A DNA stretch of 52,324 bases from Streptomyces sp. Ru73 (GTDB taxonomy: Bacteria; Actinomycetota; Actinomycetes; Streptomycetales; Streptomycetaceae), in assembly GCF_002920575.1 (NCBI RefSeq), contig NZ_PQSQ01000055.1, positions 1 to 52,324 on the forward strand, given 5' to 3'. Under the pieces are notes generated by a model. It was given only the letters and a program-made list of their open reading frames with translations. It did no database searches and was not told the origin of the DNA. Within the stretch, counting starts at the first letter, position 1; every line of letters starts with the position of its first letter. Both the position numbers and the translations under genes were made by a program. Below are positions 33,045 through 41,339 of this stretch, in pieces.

Positions 33045-33752
33045 CTACGGCTGCAGCAGGCTGGTCAGCTGCTCGCCCAGCGGGCCGGCGGAAGCGGGGT
33101 TCTGGCCGGTCAGCAGGGTGCCGTCCTGGACGATGTGGGCGTCCCACGGGCGGCTGCCGGTACGGAATTCCGCGCCTCGGTCGGTGAGGGCCTTCTGCGC
33201 GGTCCACGGGAGCTCGGCCAGCAGACCGACCTCCTTCTCCTCGTCGTCCGAGAAGGCGGTCATCACGCGGCCCGCGAAGGGCCACGGCTCGGTGGACGAG
33301 GTGCACGACAGCAGCGCCGCGGGGCCGTGGCAGACCGCGGCGATCGGCTTTCCGGCGCGGTGGAGGCCGGTCAGCAGGCTGCCGCAGGCGGGGTCGGCCC
33401 ACAGGTCCACCAGAGGGGCGTAACCGCCGGGGATGAACGCGGCGTCGAAGGAGTCGGCGGTCAGACGGTCCAGGGCCTCCGGAGCCTCGTACCGCGGCCG
33501 CAAGTCCTCGACCGTACGGCGGAGTTCTGCACATTCGGCGTCGGTCATGCCGGTGCCCTCGGGGGTGAGGCCGGCCGGCTCGGGGGCGGCGGGCCGGCCT
33601 CCGGGCGTGGCGAAGGTGACGGTGAAGCCGTGCCGGGTGAAGATGCGGTGGGGCTCCACCAGCTCTTCCGGCCAGAAGCCCACGGGGCGTGAGCTGCCGT
33701 CGAGGAGGGGCATCTGGGTGGCGGCGGACAACACGATCAGGATGTCGGTCAT
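33045..33752 (-). CDS. DJ-1/PfpI-family protein (Hsp31-like)
   Basis: A 235-residue DJ-1/PfpI-superfamily protein, type 1 glutamine-amidotransferase-like. The nucleophile elbow is AAVCHGPAALL with C141 followed by H142, and the acidic partner is in GFWPEEL (E29-E30). FIPGGYAPLVDLWAD is the family loop. Length and the GFWPEE motif fit Hsp31/glyoxalase-III-like members that detoxify methylglyoxal or act as chaperone. It is the last gene of the minus-strand operon, about 70 bases after the cupin gene, and may deal with reactive carbonyl products. Confidence 0.85.
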   Translation of the reverse strand: MTDILIVLSAATQMPLLDGSSRPVGFWPEELVEPHRIFTRHGFTVTFATPGGRPAAPEPAGLTPEGTGMTDAECAELRRTVEDLRPRYEAPEALDRLTADSFDAAFIPGGYAPLVDLWADPACGSLLTGLHRAGKPIAAVCHGPAALLSCTSSTEPWPFAGRVMTAFSDDEEKEVGLLAELPWTAQKALTDRGAEFRTGSRPWDAHIVQDGTLLTGQNPASAGPLGEQLTSLLQP

Positions 33753-33821
33753 GGGCTCTTCTCCGCGTGGTCATGGGCCGGCGGCGCCCCGCACGGGCGG
33801 GGCGCCGCCGGAGGCGGTCGG

Positions 33822-35057
33822 TCAGCGGTCCTGTTCGGCGGTGCTTTCCCCGGCGGGGCTCTCCCCGGCCGTGCTCTCCTCCGCGGGGCCTTCCCCGGCG
33901 GCGGTTTTCGCGCAGGGAGTTGCCCCGGTGATGCCCTTCTCGAGGGCGGTGGCCCTGACGAGTCCTTCCGCCACGGCGCTCACGTCGTCGGCGGCTTCCT
34001 CGACGTACAGGCCGAGCTTCTCCATCAGCGGGAACTCGTTGTACGAGAACAGCACCGCTTCGTCGGACGGGTCCCGGTTGGTGTGGGAGTGCCAGGCCCA
34101 CGAGGGGACGCAGAACGTGTCGCCCGCCGACCAGTCGAAGTCCGTGCCGTTGATGCGGGTCGTCCCGCGGCCGGACGCCACGACGTAGACCACCGCGCCG
34201 GTGTGGCGGTGCGTCGCGGTGTGTTCACCGGGGCCGAGCAGCTGGAGTTTGCTGCCGATGGTGCGGGTGACCGGGCCGCCGGTCGCGGGGTCGGTGTAGT
34301 CGAGGATCACACCGTCGTACGGGGAGTGGTGGCCGGCCGCGCGTGCCGCCGTGAGCGCCTCGTAGCACTTGTCCCAGGGGTAGGAGTAGAGCGGTGAGGC
34401 TTCGCGGCCCCGGCGGGTGTCGGGCAGCAGCAGGCCGCCCCAGGTCGCGAGGGTGTCCTTCCGCGGTGTCGACTTGAGGTGTGTCTTGTCGGGATGCAGC
34501 TCGAAGAAGTTGGCGCCGAGCGCGTTCACCAGCGGGTCGTTGGTGCAGTCCTGCCAGATCACCAGGCCGTCGTCGGCGTCGTTCCCGTGCTCGTGCCACA
34601 GCCGGCCGGGGGTGACGACGACGTCCCCGGCGCTGACGCGGATGCGGTCGCCGTCGACGGCGGTCCAGCCGCCCTCGCCCTCGTGCACGAACCGGATGGC
34701 GGACGCCGCGTGCCGGTGGCACGTCATGGACTCGTGCGGTTTGAGGGCCTGCAGGCCGGAGTACAGGTGCCCGCAGGCCGCCTCGTCGCCGCGGTGGCCG
34801 GGGTTGAGGTGGGTGAGGACGCGGAGCGCCGCCGCGTCGCCCTTGACGAACTCGGCGGCCTCCAGGACGAACGGCCGCAGGTTCGCGTACCGCCACATGC
34901 AGGGGACCGAACGGGGCGCCGGCGACCAGGGCAGGTCGTCGTTGACGGCGGCCCAGCGCCCGATGGCGTAGAACTCCCCCAGCCGCTCGGCGAAGGTGCC
35001 CGGGTCGGCCGCTGTGGGGTTCGTCCGGCGCGCGTTTCCTTCCGCAGTAGTGCTCAT
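33822..35057 (-). CDS. gentisate 1,2-dioxygenase-like cupin
   Basis: A 411-residue bicupin dioxygenase. The first cupin has CHRH with H114 and H116 and a third iron His at H155 (WHEH), matching the H-H-H set of gentisate dioxygenase. The second cupin has HTATHRHTGAVVYVV and WAWHSHTN. WRYANLRPFVLEAAEFV is the family N-terminal block. The C terminus carries a Glu/Ala/Gly-rich tail that looks low-complexity. The ATG overlaps the PLP enzyme stop by four bases (ATGA). It would open gentisate or a related hydroxylated aromatic acid; no gentisate-forming hydroxylase is adjacent. Confidence 0.87.
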   Translation of the reverse strand: MSTTAEGNARRTNPTAADPGTFAERLGEFYAIGRWAAVNDDLPWSPAPRSVPCMWRYANLRPFVLEAAEFVKGDAAALRVLTHLNPGHRGDEAACGHLYSGLQALKPHESMTCHRHAASAIRFVHEGEGGWTAVDGDRIRVSAGDVVVTPGRLWHEHGNDADDGLVIWQDCTNDPLVNALGANFFELHPDKTHLKSTPRKDTLATWGGLLLPDTRRGREASPLYSYPWDKCYEALTAARAAGHHSPYDGVILDYTDPATGGPVTRTIGSKLQLLGPGEHTATHRHTGAVVYVVASGRGTTRINGTDFDWSAGDTFCVPSWAWHSHTNRDPSDEAVLFSYNEFPLMEKLGLYVEEAADDVSAVAEGLVRATALEKGITGATPCAKTAAGEGPAEESTAGESPAGESTAEQDR

Positions 35058-36508
35058 GCGGCGCTTCCTTCCGCGGCGGCGGTGGTCAGTTCGTGCCACA
35101 GCCCGTCGATGTCTTCCTGGCGCGTGTGGATGTTCCCGATGGAGACCCGGATGACGTATCCGCAGCTCAGGACGGTGTGGGAGACGTACGAGCGGCCGTG
35201 CTCGTTGATCCGGTGGTGGATGCGCCGGTTCAGGTCGTCGGTCTGCTCGGGGGTGAGGCCGGGCGGCGCGTACCGGAGACACACCAGCGGGAACGGTGAG
35301 TGGGCGTTCTCCACCCGCCAGTGGGGCGTGTTGTCGGCCGCCTTGCGCAGTTGGTCGGCCATGTCGCACGCGGCGGTGAGCCGGTCGGCGATGCCGCGGC
35401 TGCCGAAGGACTTGATGATCCACCACAGCTTCAACGCCCTGAACTGCCGCCCCAGTTGGAGGGAGTAGTTCATGAAGTCGACGCTGCCGTCCTCGTGCCG
35501 GGTGGTGAGGTATTCGGGAACGAGCCGGAAGGTGTTGCTGAGGGCTTCCGGGTGGCGGCAGAAGAGTGCGCTGGCCTCCATCGGGCACAGCAGCACCTTG
35601 TGCGGATTGGCGACCAGCGAGTCGGCCACGTCCAGGTCCGGCAGGTGGCCGCGTACCCGGTCCGTGAGCCGCCAGAAACCGCCGTACGCGGCGTCCGCGT
35701 GCAGCCATACGCCGTGTGCAGCGCACACCTCGGCGATCTCACCGAGCGGGTCGACCGCTCCGGTGGAGGTGGTGCCGATGGTCGCGACCACCGCCATGGG
35801 CCGGTACCCCGCACGCAGGTCCTGGCGGATGTGCTCGTCCAGGGCACGGGGGTCGAGGCTCCCGTCGGGCCGCGCGGGGAGGTGCACGACGTTGTCCAGG
35901 CCGATGCCGAGGGTGATGGCGGCCTTGTCGACGCTGCTGTGCGTGTGGTCGGAGGTGTAGATCCGCAGCTGCGGGGCCGAGGCCATGCCGTGCTGGCGAA
36001 TCTGCAGGCCGGCGAGGCGTTCACGGGCGGCGGCCAGCGCGTACAGCGTGGCGAGCGAAGCGCCGTCGACGAGCACCGCGTCGCCGTCCGCGGGATAGCC
36101 GAGCATGTCGGCGAGCCAGCCCAGTACGGTCGTCTCGACGGCCGCTGCGGCCGGTGCCGCGTCCCACAGCATCACGTTGACATTGAGCGCCGCCGTGGCC
36201 ATCTCGGCGAGGATCGCGGGCCCGCTGGAGCTGTTGGCGAAATAGGCGTGGAAGCGCGGGTGGTTCCAGAGGGTGAGGTGGGGCCGGACGTCGTTCCACG
36301 TCTGGTCGAGGACGTCGGGGAAGGGCTGCGGCTCCACCGGCAGCGGCTCGTCGACCAGCGTATGTATCTCGCGCGCCGGGCGGTGCGTGGTGACCGGTCT
36401 GGCCCGCAGCGTCTCGAAGTGTTCGCGCAGGTAGGACAGCAGGATGCGGCCGTTGTCCTCCAGGTCCTGCGGTGTCCAGTCACCCAGCGGCGGCTCAGTG
36501 GTGGTCAT
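35054..36508 (-). CDS. PLP-dependent aromatic amino acid decarboxylase-like enzyme
   Basis: A 484-residue group II decarboxylase. The PLP Lys is K304 in NPHKVLLCPMEAS; the Asp that contacts the pyridine nitrogen is in HADAAYGG (D272); a His in HTHSSVDKA (H190) stacks on PLP. The N-terminal PPLGDWTPQDLEDNGRILLSYL dimer segment is present. Unusually, the substrate/phosphate loop reads VDGASLATLYALAAAR rather than the typical TSGGxxAN, so specificity may differ from tryptophan/tyrosine/DOPA decarboxylases. ATG start; it overlaps the previous gene by 14 bases and the cupin gene by 4. Confidence 0.88.
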   Translation of the reverse strand: MTTTEPPLGDWTPQDLEDNGRILLSYLREHFETLRARPVTTHRPAREIHTLVDEPLPVEPQPFPDVLDQTWNDVRPHLTLWNHPRFHAYFANSSSGPAILAEMATAALNVNVMLWDAAPAAAAVETTVLGWLADMLGYPADGDAVLVDGASLATLYALAAARERLAGLQIRQHGMASAPQLRIYTSDHTHSSVDKAAITLGIGLDNVVHLPARPDGSLDPRALDEHIRQDLRAGYRPMAVVATIGTTSTGAVDPLGEIAEVCAAHGVWLHADAAYGGFWRLTDRVRGHLPDLDVADSLVANPHKVLLCPMEASALFCRHPEALSNTFRLVPEYLTTRHEDGSVDFMNYSLQLGRQFRALKLWWIIKSFGSRGIADRLTAACDMADQLRKAADNTPHWRVENAHSPFPLVCLRYAPPGLTPEQTDDLNRRIHHRINEHGRSYVSHTVLSCGYVIRVSIGNIHTRQEDIDGLWHELTTAAAEGSAA

Positions 36509-36821
36509 GCTCGACCTCCACCGGCAGTGCGGTCGCGTAACGGATGGTGCGCGGGCGGGTGCAGTACTTGGCGATGAGCGGCTGCACGAGGGCCTCTTCG
36601 GTCTTCAGGAGGTCGCGGTGGTCCGACTCGCTGCGCCACGGGTAGATCCAGGTGACGACGCCGGGGTCGGCCGTGTCCTGGAGGAAGGTCGCGTGCCCGG
36701 CCCAGCCGGCGTGGTGGTGCGCGTTGTCACCGATGGCATCGTCGATGATCTGCATGGTCTCGGTGGCGCGCTGTGCGGCCTCGTCGTTCAGGTACCAGGT
36801 CTCGACAACGTTGAACGTCAT
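36495..36821 (-). CDS. 108-residue protein, dimeric alpha-beta barrel-like
   Basis: A 108-residue protein rich in His (HHHAGWAGHATF and the C-terminal HDHH). Its pattern (NVVETWYLND, helix with IIDDAIGD, then strands) resembles a ferredoxin-like dimeric barrel of the antibiotic monooxygenase/NIPSNAP kind, but I cannot prove this. Strong GGAGGAG site before the ATG at 36821; it overlaps the PLP-enzyme start by 14 bases. Being inside the operon, it may act on, or sequester, the pathway intermediate. Confidence 0.6.
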   Translation of the reverse strand: MTFNVVETWYLNDEAAQRATETMQIIDDAIGDNAHHHAGWAGHATFLQDTADPGVVTWIYPWRSESDHRDLLKTEEALVQPLIAKYCTRPRTIRYATALPVEVEHDHH

Positions 36822-36863
36822 GCTGTTCTCCTCCGGATGCAAGTCACTGGGGTGGGTGACGAA

Positions 36864-37376
36864 TCATTGGGGACGGGTGACGAAATATTCCTGGAGCAGG
36901 GATTGCCCGCCCGGAACGAACTTCTCGCAGATGAGCTTGTGTTGCGCGCGGTTGCGCGACTGTTCCTGCCACAGCCGCTGCGCGGCGTCGCGTACGTCCG
37001 CCGGAGCGGCACCGGTGCGGGCGGCCTTCTTCAGCGGGCCGCGGACTTCCTTGACGAGTTCGAGCATGCGCTCGTGATCGGTGTTGAACTTGCCGGAGAA
37101 ACCGGGGCTGACCCAGGGCGGCTCCATCGATGGACGCAGCAGGCCGTCGTAGCTCTCCCGCGGGAAGTCCGAGGCGTACTGCATGCAGGCGGTGGCCGCC
37201 CGGTACAGGCGGGTCAGCACCTCCAGCAGCCGGCGTGCGGTCACCCAGTCCTCCTCGTCCACTGCCTTCCGTAAGGTGACCAGGTGGGTGTTCATCACGG
37301 TCAGGTGCAGGTGGAAGACGTGGTGTCCCAGCTTCCACCGGCGGACTGCCGTCTTCTGTTCCTCATCGAGCGTCAT
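36864..37376 (-). CDS. 170-residue helical protein of unknown function
   Basis: A 170-residue protein predicted to be nearly all helix (KLGHHVFHLHLTVMNTHLV, then RRLLEVLTRLYRAATACMQYASDF). It has several His and Trp but no motif I recognise. GGGAG precedes the ATG. It is third in the operon, 22 bases from the next gene. It could be a ligand-binding or enzyme subunit; a diiron or heme site is possible given the His pattern but unproven. Confidence 0.6.
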   Translation of the reverse strand: MTLDEEQKTAVRRWKLGHHVFHLHLTVMNTHLVTLRKAVDEEDWVTARRLLEVLTRLYRAATACMQYASDFPRESYDGLLRPSMEPPWVSPGFSGKFNTDHERMLELVKEVRGPLKKAARTGAAPADVRDAAQRLWQEQSRNRAQHKLICEKFVPGGQSLLQEYFVTRPQ

Positions 37377-37398
37377 GTGTGCTCCCGTTGGCAGGCGG

Positions 37399-37695
37399 TC
37401 ACTGCTGGTCGGCGGTGATGCGCAGGGCGTGCTGGAGCAGCACGGCGATGCCGTCGAGGAGGTCGGCGCGTTCGCCGTCCGCCAGGCTCGTGGTCTGCAG
37501 GTCCTCGGTGACCTGCTGCGACACGGAGAGCGCCTGTGCGGACCACTCGGCGGCGCTGACGTCATCGTGTGCGATGCGGAAGAAGGCGTCGTATTCGGCG
37601 GGGCCACTGACGTCGCCGGGGGCGTGGCCGTCGGGCGGGAGGGTGATCGGGGCTATCAGACCGTAATCGTCCGTTGTGGGGACGGACCGGACCAT
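37399..37695 (-). CDS. 98-residue protein of unknown function
   Basis: A 98-residue acidic protein with an N-terminal loop (DDYGLIAPITLPPDGHAPGD) and two C-terminal helices (SAAEWSAQALSVSQQVTEDLQ and ERADLLDGIAVLLQHALRITAD). A GGGA site is upstream of the ATG. It lies in the operon directly after the DMT gene and before the helical protein. No family recognised. Confidence 0.55.
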   Translation of the reverse strand: MVRSVPTTDDYGLIAPITLPPDGHAPGDVSGPAEYDAFFRIAHDDVSAAEWSAQALSVSQQVTEDLQTTSLADGERADLLDGIAVLLQHALRITADQQ

Positions 37696-37784
37696 GTGTT
37701 GTTGTCCCTTCGGGGTGGGGGGTGCGGTGGAACACGGAAGCGGCCGCAGGGAACCGGCCCGCTTCCGGCGGGAAGGTACGGGCG

Positions 37785-38726
37785 TCAGGCATGGCGGCGC
37801 GGGGCGCGGTTGGCGAACCACACCGCGCCGATGACGACGGCGCAGCCCGCCAGCTGGCTGACGGTGGGTGACTCGCCGAGGACGACGAGCCCGAATCCGA
37901 TGGCCATCACCGGCTGCAGCAGCAGGAGCGCGGCGGAGGCGTTCGGTGCGAGCCGGTGGCTGCCCTTGCTGATGAAGAGCCACGCGGCGACCTGTCCGAG
38001 GAGGGCCAGGGCGATGATCCAGCCCCATGCCGCGGGACGGATGGCGAGCGGCAGGCCCGTGGTCAGCAGGGCGATGCCCCCGGAGGCGAGCGCGGCCGAG
38101 CCGGTGGAGATGCACACCGGGGCCACGAGGTGCTGTGGTGAGCGCTGCCCGGACAGCCTGGTCAGGTACAGGTACATGGCGTACGCGACACCGGCGGCGA
38201 CGCCCAGCACCGCACCGCGAACCGGATGGGGTGCCTGCCCGTCGTGCTCCAGCACGCCGGCCGCCAGCGCGATGCCGGCCAGCATGAAGGGCGTGGTGAA
38301 GAGGAAGCGCCGGGGAATCGGTGTGCCGCTGAAGATGCGGGCCAGTACGGGGAAGGCGATGACCTGCACGTTGATCAGTACCGTGGAGATGGCCGCGCCG
38401 ATGTCCAGGATGCTGACGGTCCACATGACGTAGTCGACACCGAGGAACACACCGGCGGACACGGCGTGGCGGTACAGGGGGCCGGGCAGTGGGCCGTGCC
38501 GCCGGGCCTCGTGCACCAGCATGGGAATGAGCGGTACGAGGGCGACGGCACAGCGCAGGAAAGCCGCGGTGCCTGCGTTGATGTCGGCGAGCTTGACGAA
38601 CATCGCCGAGGCCGACAGGCAGGCGGCGCCCGCGACGACGAGCAGTCCCGCGGCCGTCTGCGTGCCTGCGGCGTGCTGCCGGTCTTCGGGGACAACCGTG
38701 GCTCGGGTTTCGGGGGTGGCTTTCAC
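37785..38726 (-). CDS. EamA/DMT-family transporter
   Basis: A 313-residue drug/metabolite transporter with about ten transmembrane helices in two EamA repeats (first helix LLVVAGAACLSASAMFVKLAD, later LLLLQPVMAIGFGLVVLGESPTVSQLAG with the repeat's Gly/Glu signature). It probably exports the operon's product or amine. GTG at 38726 is chosen because the upstream region holds a LysR box at 38743-38755; an ATG at 38771 would put that box inside the gene. The ribosome site is weak in both cases. Confidence 0.82.
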   Translation of the reverse strand: MKATPETRATVVPEDRQHAAGTQTAAGLLVVAGAACLSASAMFVKLADINAGTAAFLRCAVALVPLIPMLVHEARRHGPLPGPLYRHAVSAGVFLGVDYVMWTVSILDIGAAISTVLINVQVIAFPVLARIFSGTPIPRRFLFTTPFMLAGIALAAGVLEHDGQAPHPVRGAVLGVAAGVAYAMYLYLTRLSGQRSPQHLVAPVCISTGSAALASGGIALLTTGLPLAIRPAAWGWIIALALLGQVAAWLFISKGSHRLAPNASAALLLLQPVMAIGFGLVVLGESPTVSQLAGCAVVIGAVWFANRAPRRHA

Positions 38727-38742
38727 ACAGAGCACGATGGCA

Positions 38743-38755
38743 TTCGGCCCCCGAA
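38743..38755. promoter_or_regulatory. LysR-type operator (TTCGG-N3-CCGAA)
   Basis: TTCGGCCCCCGAA is a perfect dyad with the T-N11-A spacing, in the short gap between the DMT gene and the divergent LysR gene. AT-rich sequence (about 38756-38801) next to it provides promoter room for both. Assignment by motif and position. Confidence 0.6.
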
Positions 38756-38801
38756 CAGCACTACTTACCATTTATTACCTGAAGAACTTAGCCTGGCTTA
38801 T

Positions 38802-39716
38802 ATGTTGACGTGGGAGAGACTGAGAGTGTTCGCGGCCGTGGCGCACCACGGCTCGGTGGGGGCCGCGGCCGACGCCCTCCACGTCACCGGCCCGGCCGTC
38901 TCCCAGCATCTGCGGCGGCTGGAGAAGGAAGCGGGGTGCCGGCTGGTCGAGCCGGAGGGCCGCGGCATCCGGCTGACGCACGCCGGCCGCATCCTGGCCG
39001 CCACCGCGCAGCAGATGGCCACCGCCGCGTCCCACGCCGCGCGGGACCTGGCGACCATCAGCGGACTGGTGGCGGGCCCCCTGCGGGTGGGAGCCGTGGC
39101 CTCCGCCCTCCGCGCGCTGATCCCCCAGGCGCTGCAGCGCCTCCAGGAGAGCTATCCGCGCCTCGAACCGGAGGTGTGGGACGGCGAGGCGGCGGAGATG
39201 ATTCCCTCGCTGCGTACGGGCCAGCTGGACGCGGTCGTCATGGAGAGCTGGGCACACTGCCCCGCGCGCATCCCGCCCGGCATCCGCACCACTCCCCTGG
39301 TGCACGAGAACGCGCTCCTGGCCGTGCACGAACGCCACCCGCTCGCCCACTTGGACACCGTGCCGCTGAGCAGCCTGCACGGCCAGGTGTGGGCCACGTG
39401 CGCACCCGGCAGCGACGCCCACCAGGCGCTCGTACAGCTCCTGAACTCCCACCGGGTCACCGACATGAAGGTGCGCTACTGCGTCGCGGACTACGCCACG
39501 CAGCTCCAACTGGTGGCCTCCGGCCTCGCCGCCGCGCTCGTCCCGAGCATGGCGATACCCGCCGCCCACGAAGGCGTACGGCTGATCCCGTGCCGGCCGG
39601 CCGTGACCCGTACCGTCGCGGTCGCCACCGCCCACGGCACCGAAACCCCGCCGATCCACGCCTTCATCGCCGAGATGAAGCGCGCGGGCCAGCACCAGTA
39701 CGCGGGAGAACGGTGA
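38802..39716 (+). CDS. LysR-family transcriptional regulator
   Basis: A 304-residue LysR regulator. The helix-turn-helix is at the N terminus (MLTWERLRVFAAVAHHGSVGAAADALHVTGPAVSQHLRRLE, in pieces), and the effector domain runs from about residue 90. The ATG at 38802 has no strong ribosome site, so the transcript may be leaderless. It diverges from the seven-gene operon (DMT to DJ-1), which it likely regulates together with itself through the box at 38743. Confidence 0.91.
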   Translation: MLTWERLRVFAAVAHHGSVGAAADALHVTGPAVSQHLRRLEKEAGCRLVEPEGRGIRLTHAGRILAATAQQMATAASHAARDLATISGLVAGPLRVGAVASALRALIPQALQRLQESYPRLEPEVWDGEAAEMIPSLRTGQLDAVVMESWAHCPARIPPGIRTTPLVHENALLAVHERHPLAHLDTVPLSSLHGQVWATCAPGSDAHQALVQLLNSHRVTDMKVRYCVADYATQLQLVASGLAAALVPSMAIPAAHEGVRLIPCRPAVTRTVAVATAHGTETPPIHAFIAEMKRAGQHQYAGER

Positions 39717-39742
39717 GGGTGCGTGCGTGTGTGCACACCCCC

Positions 39743-39782
39743 GTGTGCGCATGTCTTCGTGTGCGCATGTCTTCGTGTGTGC
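39743..39782. repeat. 16-bp tandem repeat between convergent genes
   Basis: GTGTGCGCATGTCTTC occurs at 39743-39758 and 39759-39774, followed by a partial GTGTGTGC. It lies in the 77-base gap between the lysR stop and the 265-residue gene stop. It is likely a slippage-prone minisatellite; it may also overlap the terminator region. Confidence 0.85.
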
Positions 39783-39793
39783 GGCTGAGCGCC

Positions 39794-40591
39794 CTATGAC
39801 GTGGTGGCTTCCTCCAGTTCGGCGGCCAGGTCCGGGTCGGGCTTGGGGATGGCGCCGAAGTCGTCGTCCGAGTCGATCTCCAGGCGCAGGACCGCGTCGG
39901 TGAGCGAGGTGGTGAAGACCCACCATCTGGCTTCGTAGGCACGGCGCTGCCGTGTGCAGCGCTTGACCTCGACGACGACGTCGAGCTGCCCGGTGGCGAA
40001 CATCAGGTCGGGGGCAGGGGCCAGGAGGCTGGGGCGCTCGGTGAGCATCGGGTCGGCCTCCTTGTCGTACAGGGCGACGGCCTGGTGGTGCCAGTGCAGG
40101 GCGGATTCGGGTTCGGCGTACTGGAGGTGGTGCAGGTACAGGCAGCGGGCGGCGGTGGCGGAGTCGGCGCCGGCGGCGAACTGCCACCAGAACTGCGCTG
40201 CCTCGTGCCGGTCGGCGAGGTAGAGCAGGCAGGCGAAGGCGAGCGCGCCGGCCGGTTCGATGCGTGCGGGGTCGTCGACCAGCAGGGCCATCGCGGCGAT
40301 GGCGGCGGGGTCGCGGACGACGCGGCAGGAGAGGGAGCCCAGGTGGGCGGCGGCGCGGGTGTGCAGTGCCGCGGAGTCCGCCGGGCTGGGGGCTTCCCGC
40401 TCGTCCGGGCGGCCGCTGGAGTGGCGGGCCCGGCGCGCCCGGTGCTCCATGGTGGTGGCCTTGCGCCACACCACGCGGCGGGCGATGCGGTTCAGCGCGG
40501 CCTGGGCGTCGTAGTCGTCGTACTCATCGGCCAGCACCTCGGCCTGCGCGAGCGCCCGGTCGAGTGCGGACCTGTTGTTCTTCCGGCTCAT
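39794..40591 (-). CDS. 265-residue protein of unknown function, coupled to a sigma factor
   Basis: A 265-residue soluble protein with a basic, Arg-rich N-terminal part (RRVVWRKATTMEHRARRARH), Ala/Leu helical repeats in the middle (ALAFACLLYLADRHEAAQFWWQFAAGADSATAARCLYLHHLQYA, in pieces; TPR-like appearance) and a C-terminal beta-rich part with an acidic tail. GAGGAGG precedes the ATG, which overlaps the sigma stop by four bases. It may be a tetratricopeptide-like partner or regulator of the sigma factor; family not recognised. Confidence 0.65.
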   Translation of the reverse strand: MSRKNNRSALDRALAQAEVLADEYDDYDAQAALNRIARRVVWRKATTMEHRARRARHSSGRPDEREAPSPADSAALHTRAAAHLGSLSCRVVRDPAAIAAMALLVDDPARIEPAGALAFACLLYLADRHEAAQFWWQFAAGADSATAARCLYLHHLQYAEPESALHWHHQAVALYDKEADPMLTERPSLLAPAPDLMFATGQLDVVVEVKRCTRQRRAYEARWWVFTTSLTDAVLRLEIDSDDDFGAIPKPDPDLAAELEEATTS

Positions 40592-41163
40592 ACCTTTTCC
40601 TCCTCGGTCGGTTGCCAGTCGAATCCCAGGTAGCGGGCGAGGCGGCGGCGCGCTCCGTGGATGTGCGAGCGGACGGTGGCGGGGGAGACGCCCATGATGT
40701 GGGCGACCTTCTTCTGCGAGTAGCCGAGCACGAAGCACAGCACGATGACGTCGTAGTGGCGTTCGGGCAGCCGGGCGATCGCCGAGTACAGGCCCAGGTT
40801 CGATTCGAGCGCGGTCAGCCGGACGCGTGAGGCGTCCCGGAGCGCGGCGAAGGCCGCGGTGGCGACGAAGGGCACCTCGCGCCCCCTCGCCGCCAGGCGC
40901 TGGGCGAGCACCTCCTTGAGGGTGGCCATGGCGTACGCCTCCACGCTGGGCTGGCGCAGTACCTCGTTCCAGGTGTCGGCCAGCTCGGCGAAGACCTCGT
41001 CGACGACGTCCTCGGCTTCGGGCCGGCTGTCCAGCTGCAGGTGCGCGTAGCGGAGGTATGCCTTGTGGTGCTGCAGGTAGAACGCCGTGAGGTCGAGCGG
41101 GAGCACCGCGGAGAAGCGGTCACCACCTGGCGCATCGCCCCAGGGGTTGGGCTGGTCGGTCAC
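40588..41163 (-). CDS. ECF-type RNA polymerase sigma factor
   Basis: A 191-residue sigma factor. Region 2 is present in the first half (AFYLQHHKAYLRYAHLQL then RPEAEDVVDEVFAELAD), and region 4 is clear: LPERHYDVIVLCFVLGYSQKKVAHIMGVSPATVRSHIHGARRRLARYLG (in pieces), a helix-turn-helix that reads the -35 element. The start is GTG at 41163, with GGAGGG upstream. It overlaps the upstream small gene by four bases (GTGA) and the downstream gene by four (ATGA), an unusual fully coupled triplet. No anti-sigma with transmembrane helix is visible. Confidence 0.86.
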   Translation of the reverse strand: MTDQPNPWGDAPGGDRFSAVLPLDLTAFYLQHHKAYLRYAHLQLDSRPEAEDVVDEVFAELADTWNEVLRQPSVEAYAMATLKEVLAQRLAARGREVPFVATAAFAALRDASRVRLTALESNLGLYSAIARLPERHYDVIVLCFVLGYSQKKVAHIMGVSPATVRSHIHGARRRLARYLGFDWQPTEEEKV

Positions 41164-41339
41164 TTGGAGCCCTCCTCCGGCTGCCGGCGGCTCAGACCGC
41201 GGGCGCGGTCGTGCTGCTGGGTGGCGATGTGGGCGGCTCCGATGCGTACGCCGGCGCCCAGCAGGCGCTTGCCCGCCCTGCGTGCGTCGGCTGCGATCAC
41301 CCGCGCCGTGACTGCCCACGTCACGGCGTGAGCGGCCAT
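41160..41339 (-). CDS. short Ala/Arg-rich protein upstream of the sigma factor
   Basis: A 59-residue protein, mainly one or two amphipathic helices (MAAHAVTWAVTARVIAADARRAGKRLL) with a basic Gln/Arg C terminus. The ATG at 41339 has AAGGTGG eight bases upstream; a GTG at 41351 is also possible. The stop overlaps the sigma start (GTGA). It could be a small regulator of the sigma factor or a leader peptide that controls its translation. Confidence 0.45.
   Translation of the reverse strand: MAAHAVTWAVTARVIAADARRAGKRLLGAGVRIGAAHIATQQHDRARGLSRRQPEEGSK

Noticed and set aside
31437..35057. A joint gentisate operon of maleylpyruvate isomerase and gentisate dioxygenase
   Set aside because: They are on opposite strands with a leucine-rich-repeat gene and a bidirectional terminator between them, so they are not one operon.
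38727..38771. ATG at 38771 as start of the DMT gene
   Set aside because: It would place a LysR-type operator inside the coding region and leave only 30 bases to the divergent LysR start.
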